Notes: generated by a model not told the origin, from the sequence alone. 64,000 nucleotides of DNA from Tridacna crocea (GCA_943736015.1 OX031057.1:36108501-36172500), one strand, 5' to 3'. Shown: positions 22,801 to 32,156, counted from the stretch's first letter. Program-made: numbers and translations.

Positions 22801-25800
22801 CTTATCATCTGCAAATGCTTTCGATTTGGACTAGTCTATAATTTTGTCATTTGGGAAAGAGTTAAACTTTTACCACACAATCTCCAGTTTTAATGATGCT
22901 GAAATAGAAGGCTTTTGAAAAACTTGTTGGAAATGGAGAGATACTGGTAGCCAGCATTTTTATCTCCTGTCAAAGACAGAAATCATTAACTCATTACCAA
23001 ACGACAATATTTTAGGCTTGTCCAAATAGAAAGCATTTGCAGGCAACAAAATAGAAGTGACTGAAAATTTGAAATTTGTTTTGTGATGAGAAGAAAGCAT
23101 TGTGGGAAAAGGAGAAAATGCTGGTTACCAGCATTTTCTCCTTTTCCCATAATGTTTTCAGAAAGTTTCCTTATTAGGGAGGTTAAAAACCACCTAAATG
23201 GATCCATATATGACAATGACGACCTGCTTGCATTTATGCATGATGAAACTGTACAAAACCTGTTTTCCAAAGGCTTCTATTTCAGGGTTATCAAAAGTAG
23301 GGATTGTTTGGTGATGGGATTTTATGAACTAACTTTTGTTTGTCATCTAAAATGCTTTGATTTGGTCTAGTCCAGAATATTGTGGGCCCGCCCGGGTGGC
23401 TCAGTGGTAAGCGTGTCGGACTCATGGCCTGGTGGTTGTGAGTTCGATACCCGGTTGAGGCGTATTTTTGCCTCTAACCTCTGCTGAAGCATGTGAGGAA
23501 AGTAGTCGGTGGCTTTGGAAAGAAAGTTGTGTCAGTACCGGTGTGAGAAAGCCAGGAAACACATGTGCATCACCGACCGCCATGATGTGACCTTAGCTGT
23601 TAAAGTGGCGTTAAACCCCAATACAACCAACCAACCAGAATATTGTTGTTTGGTAAAGAGTAAACCATCTCTTACGATCATGAATGTTCGCAGCAAATGC
23701 ATAGCTGAAATACAAATACAAACCGCATCTGGTGGGAATCGAATTCATTTGATAGTTGTCCGCATGGGTTCGAATCCTGCCCGATGCGGTTGGTATAAAC
23801 TTCAACTATGCATTTGTTGCAAACTTTCATGTTCACAAGATGGGGGCATGCCTGGGATAGGCCCATTAACTCTTTACCAAACAACAAAATTTTAGGTTTG
23901 TCCAAATTGAAAGCATTTGCAGACGACAAAATAAAAGAGACTGAAAATTTGAAATTTGTTTTGTGATGAGAAGAAAACATTGTGGGAAAAGGAGAAAATG
24001 CTGGTTGCCAGCATTTTCTCCTTTTCCCACAATGTTTTCTAAAGGCCTCTTTCTCAGGGTCGTCAAAAGTAGGGATTGTGTGGTAATGGGTTAATCCCAT
24101 GTGTTGTAAAAAAAATGGACTTTCTGCTTAATAAGGCAATAATGAATGATGACTTTCAGAGGGGGAGTGTCATGGGAGACCACTCCTTCATACAAGGGAG
24201 ATGTCTCTTTAGCTCAGTGATTATGGTATTGGTCTTTTAACCCTTTCCCAAACGACAAATTGTAGACTCTTCCAAACTCAAAGAGTTTGCAGATGACAAT
24301 CTCAAGTTTGATAACAATGGCCGTAAGTTCTCCAAATGGGTAGAAAACACTTTGGGAAAAGGAGAAATTGCTCGTTACGAGCAATTTCTCCTTTTCCCAC
24401 AGTGTTTTCAATAGACTTGTACTGCAGACATGTAAAAACAAGGGCTTGTTTGGGAAAAGGTTAAACCTTGAAAAAAGAGGATATTTGCCCATCATGGGTA
24501 TCAATCCTGGCAGAGGAGTTTTATATATCAGCCATGCATTTGTTGTAAGTTTTCATGTTTAAAAGATACGTAATTATCTTTATCAGGGCTGATGATCTCT
24601 CTGCCAAGTTTTCCTACAATGTGACATTTTCTGGAGTTGGAGATCCACCAAAAGGTTCAGAACATTTAGGATTTTGTTCACAGATTGCTGTGTTCACACT
24701 TTGCCCCCATGGAGATAAACCTCTGTCTAACATTCCAGTTACACAGACTTACAAGTTGGTAAGTGCCTTTATACATTTCTGTAGTATACTTGGGCTCACT
24801 TTCATGAAAAAAACTTTTGTCTCTTATTTTATTGGTTGGTTGGTTGATTGTATTGGGTTTAGTGCCACTTTAACAGCTAAGGTCATATCATGGCGGTCGG
24901 TGACGCACATGTGTTTCCTGGCTTTCTCACACCGGTACTTACACTACTTTTTTTCCAAAGCCACTAAAAACTACTTTTCTCACATGCTTCAGCAGAGGTG
25001 AGAGGCGAAAATATGCCGGAAAGTAAGTTTGCCTCAACCGGGTATCGAACTCACAACCACCAGGTCATGAGTCTGACACGCTCACCACTGAGCCACCCAG
25101 GCGGGCTTATTTTATTGGAACCTACAAAGGGACTCACTGTGTTGTGTTGTAAAGAGTTAACATTGCCTGCTAAAATGTATAGAAAATGAAGATGATTTTG
25201 TTGAAAAATAATGCAACATGTCAAACCAACCAAAAGTCAAACCTTTTCATAAGAGGCTCAAAACTTATCAGTTATCAATCAGCCCTCATTGTTTTTACTT
25301 GAGTATCCCACAAAAATCATGGGTAGTGTACAATACAATACAATATACTTTATTTCTCCCAGTTACATGAACAGTACTACATGAGACTGGGTGGTCAAAT
25401 AACAATCTGGTTTAAATATCATGGCAGAAGAGGTTTCAGTGGTACAGAAGGGACTGAAGTATATATAAAAAGGATAAATATTGATTTTAGTTTTGTAAAT
25501 TTATGGGAAAATCTCACAATGTAAACAGCACTAGTTCCTATCCTGATCGTGGACACGTATGCATGGTGTTCACTTTAATCATGTTCTATTACAGTGTAGA
25601 AAAAAGTCCAAATTGCCCGATCTCAATCTTTACTATCCAGAAAAGCAATAAATTGTAGGCACTGATTAATGAGCAAATACCTGTTTTATCCTTTCTAGAT
25701 TGCTGAGAGCTCCTATCCCTATAAAAAGTGGACAGAGGCATCAGAGACGGAGGCGCTGTTAATGGAGGTGGACTATTTGATTCGACAAATCTGTCGATGT

Positions 25801-26772
25801 AATGACTGTGATACAGAATATGAAGACAATGTCAAATGTCTCATACCGCTGTCGTATTTCATCAAGTTTGAAAAATTCAAGACAAAATTTAATATGGATC
25901 AATTAAGGTATTGGAAAGTTTACTCTTATTAGTTTCTGTAATGTTTGAATTGATTGCAGAGTTATCGCAAACCACAGGCCTTACCAGACAACAAAAATTT
26001 GTCTGCATTACAAACACTTCTTGACGACAAATTTGATGTCATATCTTCTGCATTTTGTTGAGAAATTAAGACAAAAGTCTTGCTTATAAGATTTTTATTC
26101 TACTTCCATAGAATATTACCTCAATAGCCAACTTATGTCAGATTCATGAACCCATTACCAAACAATCCCAACTTTTAATGACACAAGGAAAAAAAGGCTT
26201 TGAATCTTTTACCATACAATCCCTGGTTTTAATGACCTTAGGTAGAAGCCTTTTGAAAACATTATAGGAAAAGGAGAAAATGCTGGTGACCAGCATTTTC
26301 TCCTTTTCCCACAATGTTTTCTACCCTGCTTGAAACAATTTTCAATTTTTGTTTCATGTTAAATTCATCGTCTGCAATTGCTTTGAATTTGGACCAGGCT
26401 GAAATTTTGTCGGTTGGTAAAGAGTTAAAAAACATTTTAAGGAGAAAATGAGGTTTTGTTGAATGATAAAAAGTTGAATATAATATTATATTAGAAAACA
26501 TTAAATTTTCTCCATGTTACTATCGTTCCAGAACATTTTTACAGAACCATGGTTACAGAATATCTCCAGATGGGCAATCAGTCATTGTGCCAGAAGACTC
26601 GGAATCAGATATAAGTGACAGAGATTTAAATGACATAGAAGATGACTTTAACAAAAGTGAAATATGTTGCGGTTCAAACATAGCTCAAACAGTAGAACAA
26701 AATATGGTGTATGATTCAGGCACATTTAACTGTAACTCTTTCTTAGAACATGAAGTTGAAGAATGGGAATAA
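13662..26772 (+). CDS. HENMT1: HENMT1 / HEN1 small RNA 2'-O-methyltransferase (6 coding exons, complete)
   Basis: Exons 13662-13823, 21286-21533, 22436-22618, 24587-24758, 25699-25907 and 26532-26772 join in phase with GT-AG introns to 404 codons plus stop, close to the vertebrate length of about 390. HEN1 enzymes methylate the 2'-OH of the 3' nucleotide of piRNAs in animals, protecting them from trimming and tailing, in germ granules. Visible motifs: PPLYLQRYLYV before the fold; SAM-binding strand VIDFGSAE (55-62); metal-binding ExxEH as E136, E139, H140; TTPNADYNELFP; WDHKFEWTQQEF with H186 as the fourth metal ligand; FSGVG and LGFCSQIAVF closing the methyltransferase core. The C-terminal part is acidic. 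All key residues are present, so activity is expected. In the SAM loop the usual GCG is GSA. The first intron is 7.5 kb and holds a large minisatellite; other introns carry MITEs and a SINE. Confidence 0.95.
13919..14359. mobile_element. Two abutting family 1 MITEs, opposite orientation
   Basis: A degenerate minus-oriented copy (13919-14122) meets a full plus-oriented copy (14119-14359) at a shared TTAA. In HENMT1 intron 1. Confidence 0.8.
14552..14780 (-). mobile_element. Family 1 MITE
   Basis: Full-length with TTAACCCTTTCCC/GGAAGGGTTAA ends and a complete hairpin. Confidence 0.92.
14842..15286 (+). mobile_element. Two family 1 MITEs in tandem sharing one TTAA
   Basis: 14842-15061 and 15058-15286, both plus-oriented. 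The single TTAA between them suggests one inserted into the target site of the other. Confidence 0.85.
15455..15590. repeat. Family 5 palindromic repeat fragment
   Basis: GTGAAAATATTACCAATGGT and TTCACTCGATGAAATAAATT followed by AATATCCTCTATTT. The same tail occurs at 2130, 58090 and 61815. Confidence 0.75.
18794..19041 (+). repeat. 248-bp segment duplicated inside the minisatellite (copy 1)
   Basis: Matches 20885-21132 at every position but one (CATTTAAC versus CTTTTAAC). It sits between GCATCTC of one repeat unit and ATCTCAG of the next, with GC shared at the right junction. Confidence 0.95.
20085..20480. repeat. Higher-order 46-bp variant of the minisatellite
   Basis: Here the unit CCTCTCTGGTCATTGCAT has gained an A/T-rich segment (TATATTACGGT plus A/T run), giving a period near 46 bp for about eight copies. 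This looks like a secondary amplification at the array's right end. Confidence 0.8.
20658..20886 (+). mobile_element. Family 1 MITE at the right edge of the minisatellite
   Basis: Full-length, complete hairpin. Marks the right limit of the array in HENMT1 intron 1. Confidence 0.92.
20885..21132 (+). repeat. 248-bp duplicated segment (copy 2, probable source)
   Basis: Begins at the right TTAA of the MITE at 20658-20886. Its last part runs into a degenerate family 1 element that continues to about 21260. Because the sequence continues naturally here, this copy is the likelier source. Confidence 0.9.
21040..21260 (-). mobile_element. Family 1 MITE (old, degenerate)
   Basis: Left end GCAAAACTTTTAACTTGTCA and right end GATTGCTTGATAATGAGTTAA are recognisable and the hairpin is decayed. 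Its left part is included in the 248-bp duplication. It ends about 25 bases before HENMT1 exon 2. Confidence 0.65.
21286..21533 (+). CDS. HENMT1: HENMT1 coding exon 2
   Basis: Residues 55-136 plus two bases of Ile137. Carries the SAM-binding VIDFGSAE strand and acidic DIDGPLL on the next strand, where the ribose is normally held. Acceptor ATCTTATAG, donor GTAAGT. Confidence 0.93.
21689..21951 (-). mobile_element. Family 1 MITE with internal duplication
   Basis: TTAA-bounded and longer than usual because part of the hairpin arm is repeated near 21870. In HENMT1 intron 2. Confidence 0.88.
22150..22377 (+). mobile_element. Family 1 MITE
   Basis: Full-length, TTAA ends, hairpin with one mismatch. 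Ends about 60 bases before HENMT1 exon 3. Confidence 0.92.
22436..22618 (+). CDS. HENMT1: HENMT1 coding exon 3
   Basis: Residues 138-197. Completes the ExxEH metal site begun in exon 2 and contains VVTTPNADYNELFP and WDHKFEWTQQEF. Acceptor TTTTGTAG, donor GTATAT. A family 1 MITE begins 21 bases downstream of this donor. Confidence 0.94.
22639..22865 (+). mobile_element. Family 1 MITE next to a splice donor
   Basis: Full-length; its left TTAA begins 20 bases after the HENMT1 exon 3 donor. A degenerate plus-oriented copy follows from the shared TTAA at 22862. Confidence 0.92.
22987..23325 (-). mobile_element. Family 1 MITE with an internal insertion
   Basis: Left end and hairpin at 22987-23165, right end at 23265-23325. 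The intervening sequence is not family 1. Confidence 0.75.
23384..23634 (+). mobile_element. tRNA-derived SINE, copy 1
   Basis: Has an A-box-like GTGGCTCAGTGGTAAGC and a B-box-like GGTTGTGAGTTCGATACCC, a body with CTCTGCTGAAGCATGTGA, and a tail of AACC repeats. It is flanked by a 12-bp duplication, CCAGAATATTGT (23372-23383 and 23635-23646). It is inserted in the right end of a family 1 element in HENMT1 intron 3. Confidence 0.9.
23745..23840 (+). mobile_element. tRNA-like SINE fragment
   Basis: GTTCGAATCCTGCCC is a good B box and the flanks CCGCAT/GATGCGG can pair. It is followed by GCATTTGTTGCAAACTTTCA, shared with 24530-24560. No A box is clear. Confidence 0.4.
23866..24094 (-). mobile_element. 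Family 1 MITE
   Basis: Full-length, TTAA ends. The loop is GCTGGTTGCCAGC, still paired. Confidence 0.93.
24190..24560 (+). mobile_element. tRNA-like SINE interrupted by a family 1 MITE
   Basis: CTCTTTAGCTCAGTGATTAT resembles an A-box region. After the MITE at 24237-24464 come GGTATCAATCCTGGCAGAGG and a segment (GCATTTGTTGTAAG) shared with 23805-23835. Probably one tRNA-like element split by the MITE. It lies in HENMT1 intron 3. Confidence 0.4.
24237..24464 (-). mobile_element. Family 1 MITE, GCTCGT loop variant
   Basis: Hairpin tip TGCTCGTTACGAGCA instead of TGCTGGTAACCAGCA, with both sides changed together. Inserted in a tRNA-like element. Confidence 0.92.
24587..24758 (+). CDS. HENMT1: HENMT1 coding exon 4
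   Basis: Residues 199-255, FSYNVTFSGVGDPPKGSEHL and GFCSQIAVF, the final strands of the methyltransferase fold. Acceptor TTTATCAG, donor GTAAGT, ends in phase 0. Confidence 0.93.
24836..25105 (-). mobile_element. tRNA-derived SINE, copy 2
   Basis: Same family, reverse orientation, in HENMT1 intron 4, 77 bases past the exon 4 donor. Target duplication CTTATTTTATTGG (24823-24835 and 25106-25118). The tail reads GGTTGGTTGG on the plus strand. Confidence 0.9.
25699..25907 (+). CDS. HENMT1: HENMT1 coding exon 5
   Basis: Residues 256-324, beginning IAESSYPYKKW. SYP is conserved in animal HENMT1 after the catalytic domain. It includes a four-Cys run (CRCNDCDTEYEDNVKC) not obviously conserved. Acceptor CCTTTCTAG, donor GTATTG. 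Confidence 0.88.
26200..26427 (+). mobile_element. Family 1 MITE
   Basis: Right TTAA intact, left end decayed. Good hairpin. In HENMT1 intron 5, about 105 bases before the last exon. Confidence 0.85.
26532..26772 (+). CDS. HENMT1: HENMT1 coding exon 6 (terminal)
   Basis: Residues 326-404 and a TAA stop. Starts FLQNHGYRISPDG, resembling the C-terminal region of animal HENMT1, then becomes very acidic (PEDSESDISDRDLNDIEDD). Acceptor ATCGTTCCAG. The TAA stop lies inside an AATAAA hexamer (26768-26773). Confidence 0.88.
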
Positions 26773-27049
26773 AGTTTTGTGTGATTTCGCAATTTTTTAC
26801 CAAATTTTGCACAAGAGTGATACTTTGTCTCAATGTTGTGTTTCTGGTCTTATTTGTTCAAGAGATATGGTGCACCAAGTTGGAAGGCAAGGCAGAATTG
26901 TATTGTTTGTTTATACTAAGAATTTTTATGAAAATTATTTCCAAGTCACAAAACAGGGTAATCTCCTATGCAGCATACAAAATAGGGTTGTAATACTTTC
27001 TAAAATTAAGAATTAAGCCTTAGAACACCTTTAATTAGGATTGCTAAGT

Positions 27050-27190
27050 TTAAGCCCAGTTTAGATCATGATCAGACTGCACAAAAGCTGCATTCTGGTT
27101 TTTGATCAACACTGTCAACTTTGCTGAGACAATCTTGACAAAAACAACCTTGGTATTGCGCTTATAAGAATTTTGTAGAGAATGTTAGTG
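27050..27190 (+). mobile_element. Family 2 element (degenerate)
   Basis: Left hairpin arm GATCATGATCAGACTGCACA retained; right arm and right end decayed. Confidence 0.6.
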
Positions 27191-27224
27191 CCCCTGGGGT
27201 TCATTTATTGCTCTCAAGATTATT

Positions 27225-27447
27225 TCTGTATCAAACGACAAAATTTTAGACTGATCAAAATTAAAAGCAATAGCTGATTACAAAATAAACTTAACTAAAA
27301 AACTGAAGTATGTTTCCAGCAAGGTAGAAAACAATGTGGGAAAAGGAGAAAATGCTGGTTACCAGCATTTTCTCCTTTTCCCACAATGTTTTCAGAAGGC
27401 TTCTTCCTCTGGGTCTTAAAAACCAGGCATTGTTTGGTAAAAGGTTA
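27225..27447 (-). mobile_element. Family 1 MITE
   Basis: Complete hairpin and right TTAA; left TTAA lost. Downstream of HENMT1. Confidence 0.87.
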
Positions 27448-27766
27448 AATAGCTACATATATGTACACCCGAATGGTTGAAATGTCAGAAGTCATTTGAA
27501 CTTGGCAAGATTGAAATGTTTTTTTCTTTTTTTTTAATAGATTTATATTATTTATATTTATGTTCTAAAAATACTTTAGTAAGATTCAAGAAATTCGTTT
27601 GTGATATAAATCAGCATTGTATTAATACTATTAAAGCTACATGGTCCATGTTATTGTTGGTAAATTTTGTAAAGGAAACAACCCTGGGAAATCCAGAGCT
27701 CCAGAATCTGTTACAGGGAGTGATTTTGATTTCAAACTTGGAAATATAAATTATCCTCCACTACAT

Positions 27767-27833
27767 CCTATGTTGTGGGTACTCATTAGAATCGTCTCAT
27801 CGAGACAATTCTAATGAGTACCCACAACATAGG
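27767..27833. repeat. Near-perfect 67-bp palindrome, copy 1
   Basis: Arms of 32 bp (CCTATGTTGTGGGTACTCAT and onward) around ATC with one mismatch. Lies 1 kb past the HENMT1 stop codon. Confidence 0.9.
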
Positions 27834-28096
27834 GTTTCAAAGAAAAATAGTGACATTGGAATACCATCCCTCCCTTTTATTTGGAGTTCTGGAAATCTGT
27901 GAAATTGTGTCTACATTTTAGTATGAGCTGCACCCATGTAAAAGGGGGTTTAATGGATCCTTGCGATGTATAATAACAAACAAGTTATCAATAGATCCAT
28001 AAAAAAAAAATTTGTCAAACAACTGATTGGATCATAGGTTCTTTGACGTACAGAAAGTTGACTGATAGCAAGAAGTTCAACCTGGGTCAGCCTGCA

Positions 28097-28325
28097 TTAA
28101 CTGTTTACCACATGGCAAAATTTAAGACCCATCCAAACTGAAAGCGTTTGCTAGCGAAAATTTCAAAGTGGCTCAAATGACGCATTTTTGATTTGATAGG
28201 GTAGAAAACTTTGTTGGAAAAGGAGAAAATGCTGGTAACCAGCATTTTCTCCTTTTCCCACAATGTTTTCAAAAGGCATTTTCTACAGAGTCATTAAAAA
28301 GCGTCATTGTGTGGTAAAGGCTTAA
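28097..28325 (-). mobile_element. Family 1 MITE in the centre of another palindrome
   Basis: Full-length, TTAA ends. The flanks GGTCAGCCTGCA and TGCAGGCTGACC are inverted copies, so the target was the TTAA at the middle of a short palindrome. Confidence 0.93.
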
Positions 28326-28435
28326 TAATGCAGGCTGACCTGGGTTGATTCTTTTTGAAGATGGATCAAACTCCCATCTTCACAGAATATGGTTTGTAAT
28401 ACCTGTTTTAGGTTTTGCCAGTGCAAAGAGACTAT

Positions 28436-28800
28436 TATGAATATAAAGACTTTTACTTCATTTTTCTTTTGTTTAGAATATAAGGACTTTTACTTCATTT
28501 TTCTTTTGTTTTGAATATAAGGATGTTTACTTCATTTTTCTTTTGTTTTGAATTAAGGATTTTTACTTCATGTTTCCTTTTGTTCTGAATATAAGGACAT
28601 TTACTTCATTTTTCCTTTGTTTTGAATGTAAGGACTACTGCTTCATTTTTCCTTTGTTTTGAATATAAGAACTTTTACTTCATTTTTCTTTTGTTTTGAA
28701 TATAAGGGCGTTTACTTCATTTTCCTTTTGTTTTGAATATAAGGACCTTTACGTCATTTTTCTTTTGTTTTGAATATAAAAAACTTTTACTTCATTTTAC
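28436..28800. repeat. 36-bp minisatellite
   Basis: About ten tandem copies of a unit reading GAATATAAGGACTTTTACTT then CATTTTTCTTTTGTTT, with scattered substitutions. It lies downstream of HENMT1 and shows no coding features. Confidence 0.9.
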
Positions 28801-28876
28801 TGTTTAAACTGTTAGAAAAGTTAGCAAGACACATCCCAGATTTTTAATAAAAGAATAAATTTTGTTTTTTGAAATT

Positions 28877-29015
28877 TGTCTGTCTGTCTATCTGTCTGTC
28901 TGGCCATCCACTCATCTGTCTATCTGTCATTCACTCATCTGTCTGTCTGGCTGAAAATCTCGGTGTTTGTCTTTATCTGTCAGTCCTCTGTCCTTCTGTC
29001 TGTCTGTCTGTGTCC
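28877..29015. repeat. TCTG-rich microsatellite
   Basis: Interrupted tracts of CTGT with short unique inserts, following the 36-bp minisatellite. Confidence 0.85.
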
Positions 29016-29363
29016 CTCGTGCTGAGGACAGTGAACTTTTTGATGACACACTGTGTTATTACAGCTCAAGAATTAATGCATTTCAGAGTTTAACCAATAT
29101 TTTGCTGGGATTCTGCAGTGCTCTGCTCTAGAAGGTTTCAACCTGACCAGTGCTGTCAATGGCGATCAAATCCAGACCATATGTATTACGAATTCAAAGC
29201 CTTTATTTTAGGTTACATCGGGCTCTTTACGGTGGAGTAAAAAGGCATATCTGTCTTCTGTCAGGAAAAAATGTTGATTTACTCTTCATCATACAATCCC
29301 AAGTTTTAACAACTTGATGTGTAAACACAGCACTTTCTCCTTGTCATACCAACTTAATTCGGA

Positions 29364-29588
29364 GTTATTACCAAACGACAATAATACAGCCTTGCCCAAA
29401 TCGAAAGCATTTGCAGACTACAAAATAAAAGTAACTGAAAATTTGAAATAAGTTTTGTTAAGGGTCGAAAACATTGTGGGAAAAGGAGAAAATGCTGGTT
29501 ACCAGCATTTTCTCCTTTTCCCACAATGTTTTCCACAGGCTTCTTTGTCAGGATTGTCAAAAGTAGGGATTGTGTGGTAATGGGTTAA
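29364..29588 (-). mobile_element. Family 1 MITE
   Basis: Complete hairpin, right TTAA present, left end slightly decayed. Confidence 0.88.
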
Positions 29589-29634
29589 AGTAGAAGTTGT
29601 CATTTGAAGTACATATTTTTTGTCATCTACATAC

Positions 29635-29827
29635 GTTTTTATCTTTCGAGTTTGCGGACAATGTAGATCAAGATCAGACTGCACAGAGCATACTGTCTGA
29701 TCTTGGATCTTCACTATCCGATGCGGTATTTTTCTTTTGCCTTTTCTCCTATTGAGATCAACTATGACTGCGCAATATTTGGGTTTTCATTTTTGAGTGG
29801 AAATGTTCGTTTCATTTCGCAGTTTAA
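29635..29827 (+). mobile_element. Family 2 element
   Basis: Hairpin arms at 29660-29720. Left terminus lost, right end overlaps the TTAA of a family 1 element at 29824. Confidence 0.7.
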
Positions 29828-30034
29828 CTCTTTCCAAAACAATCCCTGGTTTTAGCATTCCTTTGGACTGACGCCTTTTGAAAACATTGTGGGAAAAGGA
29901 GAAAATGCTGGTAATCAGCATTTACTCCTTTTCCCACAAGGTTTTCCACTCTGCCATTTGAGCCAACTTTTATTTGTTGTCTGCAACTGCTTTCATTTGG
30001 GACCAGTCTAAAATTTTGTCGTTTGGTAAAGACT
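29824..30034 (+). mobile_element. Family 1 MITE
   Basis: Left TTAA present, right end changed to GACTTTT. Shortened right arm. Confidence 0.85.
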
Positions 30035-30094
30035 TTTATAAAGACTAACTAGTACTGTAGACGAAATGCTTCGTTTTGTTGTCAAACATTTTTC

Positions 30095-30558
30095 AACCGT
30101 TATCCTGCTAAAAAAGCCCGCCCGGGTGGCTCAGAGGTGAGCGTGTCGGACTCATGACCTGGTGGTTGTGACTTCGATACACCGTTGAGCCGAACTTTCT
30201 TTCCGTCGTATTTTCGCCTCTCACCTCTGCTGAAGCATGTGAGAAAAGTAGCCGGTGGCTTTGGAAAGAAAAGTTGTGTTAGTATTGGTGTGAGAAAGCC
30301 AGGAAACACAATCACGTGCGTCATCGACCGCCATGATATGACCTTGGCTGTTAAAGTTGCTTTAAACCCCAACACAACCAACCTGCTAAATACTTCATCA
30401 AAACGGTAGTGAAAACCCGACCAAATGCTACTACAAACTTAGGTTTTTTGAGGAAAAAATTCTCCTTATCAGACAGTGAATATTAAGATCAGCAGTCTGA
30501 TCTTGATATGCAGTGTCCGCAAAAGGTCAGCGAGTCGTGCTTAGCAACATAAGAGTTA
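30095..30558 (-). mobile_element. Family 2 element interrupted by a SINE
   Basis: Left end TTATCCTGCTAAA, then the SINE at 30113-30381, then the hairpin remnant and right end TTAGCAACATAAGAGTTAA. Confidence 0.75.
30113..30381 (+). mobile_element. tRNA-derived SINE, copy 3
   Basis: Same family, flanked by CCTGCTAAA (30104-30112 and 30382-30390). It is inserted into a family 2 hairpin element whose right part continues to 30558. Confidence 0.88.
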
Positions 30559-30675
30559 AGACATTATGCATATAGGAGATATTGTTCAATTGCGAACACC
30601 TTTCTTTTTGCCGTAGTTTTCTAAGATATAATCGACCCCAAGTGATGACGATTCTCATTAATTTACAAGGTAGAT

Positions 30676-30904
30676 TTAACCCTTTCCCAAACAATCCCTG
30701 GTTTTTACGGGTCTGGAAAAGTAGCCTATTGAAAACATTGTGGGAAAAGGAGAAAATGTTGGTAACCAGCATTTTCTCCTTTTCCCACAATGTTATCTAC
30801 CCTATCATAGACAGAAATCATCTTTTCAGCAAGAATTGAATTGTCGTCTGCAAATTCTTTCAATTTGGTCTAGTCCAAAAGTTTGTCGTTTTGGAAAGGG
30901 TTAA
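30676..30904 (+). mobile_element. Family 1 MITE
   Basis: Full-length and very similar to the copies at 1355, 39551 and 42862, forming a subgroup with TTTTTACGGGTCTGGAA. Confidence 0.93.
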
Positions 30905-30944
30905 GTCCTCATCCACAAGTTATTTTCAAGTTGGATTAATTGGA

Positions 30945-31301
30945 TTAACCCCGTACCACACAATCCCTAAATTTAACGACCCTGAGTAAGAAGCCTTTAG
31001 AAAACATTGTGGGAAAAGGAGAAAATGCTGCTAACCGGCATTTTCTCCTTTTCCCACAATGTTTTATACTCTTCACAACACAAATTTCAATCCCTACGTT
31101 TGAATACCTCTGAGAAAGAAGCCTTCAGAAAACAATGTGGGAAAAGGGGAAAATGCTGGTAACCAGCATTTTCTCCTTATCACACAATATTTTCTACCTT
31201 TCACAAAACAAATTTCAAATCTTCAGTCACTTTTATTTTGTCACCTGCAAATGCTTTCGATTTGGAAGAGCCTAGAATGTTGTCGTTGGGTAAAGGGTTA
31301 A
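30945..31301 (+). mobile_element. Family 1 MITE with two hairpins
   Basis: One pair of TTAA ends encloses two complete hairpin modules (centres near 31035 and 31155) and a repeated left arm. Confidence 0.85.
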
Positions 31302-31359
31302 CCCTGTACCAAACGACCCATCTCATATTTTAATTCTTTTAGCAACTTTCATGACATTA

Positions 31360-31450
31360 TAGCCATAGCGGCGGATGTAGATCGAGATCAGGCTGCATAA
31401 AACGGGCAGCCTGATCTCGGATCTACACTTTCTGCTTTACTGACCAACTT
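31360..31450 (+). mobile_element. Family 2 hairpin core
   Basis: Arms GATCGAGATCAGGCTGCATA and GCAGCCTGATCTCGGATCTA pair well. They differ from other copies at the same positions on both arms (AGGCTGC with GCAGCCT). Termini not recognised. Confidence 0.75.
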
Positions 31451-31506
31451 CACCATACGTCAAAATTTTGTGTTTGTCCATTTTGAAAGCATTTGAAGAC
31501 AATGCC

Positions 31507-31741
31507 TTAAGCCTTTCCAAAACAATTCCTGGTTTTTACAACCCTTGGATAGAAGCCTTTTGAAAACATTGTGGGAAAAGGAGAAAATGCTGGTAACCAG
31601 CATTTTCTCCTTTTCCCACAATGTTTTCTACCCGACTGGAAGCAAATTTCCAATTTTTGAGGTACATTTATGCCGTCGTCTGCAAGTGCTTTCAATTTGG
31701 ACCAGTCTTAAATTTTACCAAATCGTTCAGTAAAGAGTTAA
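31507..31741 (+). mobile_element. Family 1 MITE
   Basis: Full-length, perfect hairpin, TTAA ends. Degenerate relatives follow at 31790-31905 and 32010-32130. Confidence 0.92.
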
Positions 31742-32156
31742 ATGAAGCTCTGATAAAAGAAGAGTGCATTTAATAAAAATGTTGCAAATGCTGTCAATTC
31801 CGGAGAAAATGCTGATAACAAATATTTTCTCCTGTTCCGTCAGCGTTTTCAGAGGCATCGTTTTCTCCGGATCGTTTAAAACTCGAGAATGTCGGGGAAG
31901 AATCATTAAAGAGTAAACTCTTTACGAATATTTCACACTTGTCCAAGTTAGAAGAATTTGTAGGCAATATATTCAATGTACGCACCTAAATAGATGATTT
32001 GCTGCATTTGAAGCTTTAGAAAACATTGTGGGAAAAGGAGAAAATGTTAATTACCAGCGTTTCCTGCATTTTCTTAGATATTTTCAAAAGCGTTTTGCTT
32101 TGGGGGTCGGTTTAAAACTTCGGACTATTTGGAAAATAGTCGGGGGTGGGGGAGAA

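Noticed and set aside
23392-23460. Possible tRNA gene
   Set aside because: A and B boxes are present, but it is the head of a SINE with two more copies in the window, target duplications and a non-tRNA body.
27767-27833. Possible rho-independent terminator or CRISPR-like repeat
   Set aside because: The setting is eukaryotic, and the palindrome is a dispersed repeat with another copy at 38311. No spacer-repeat array exists anywhere in the window.
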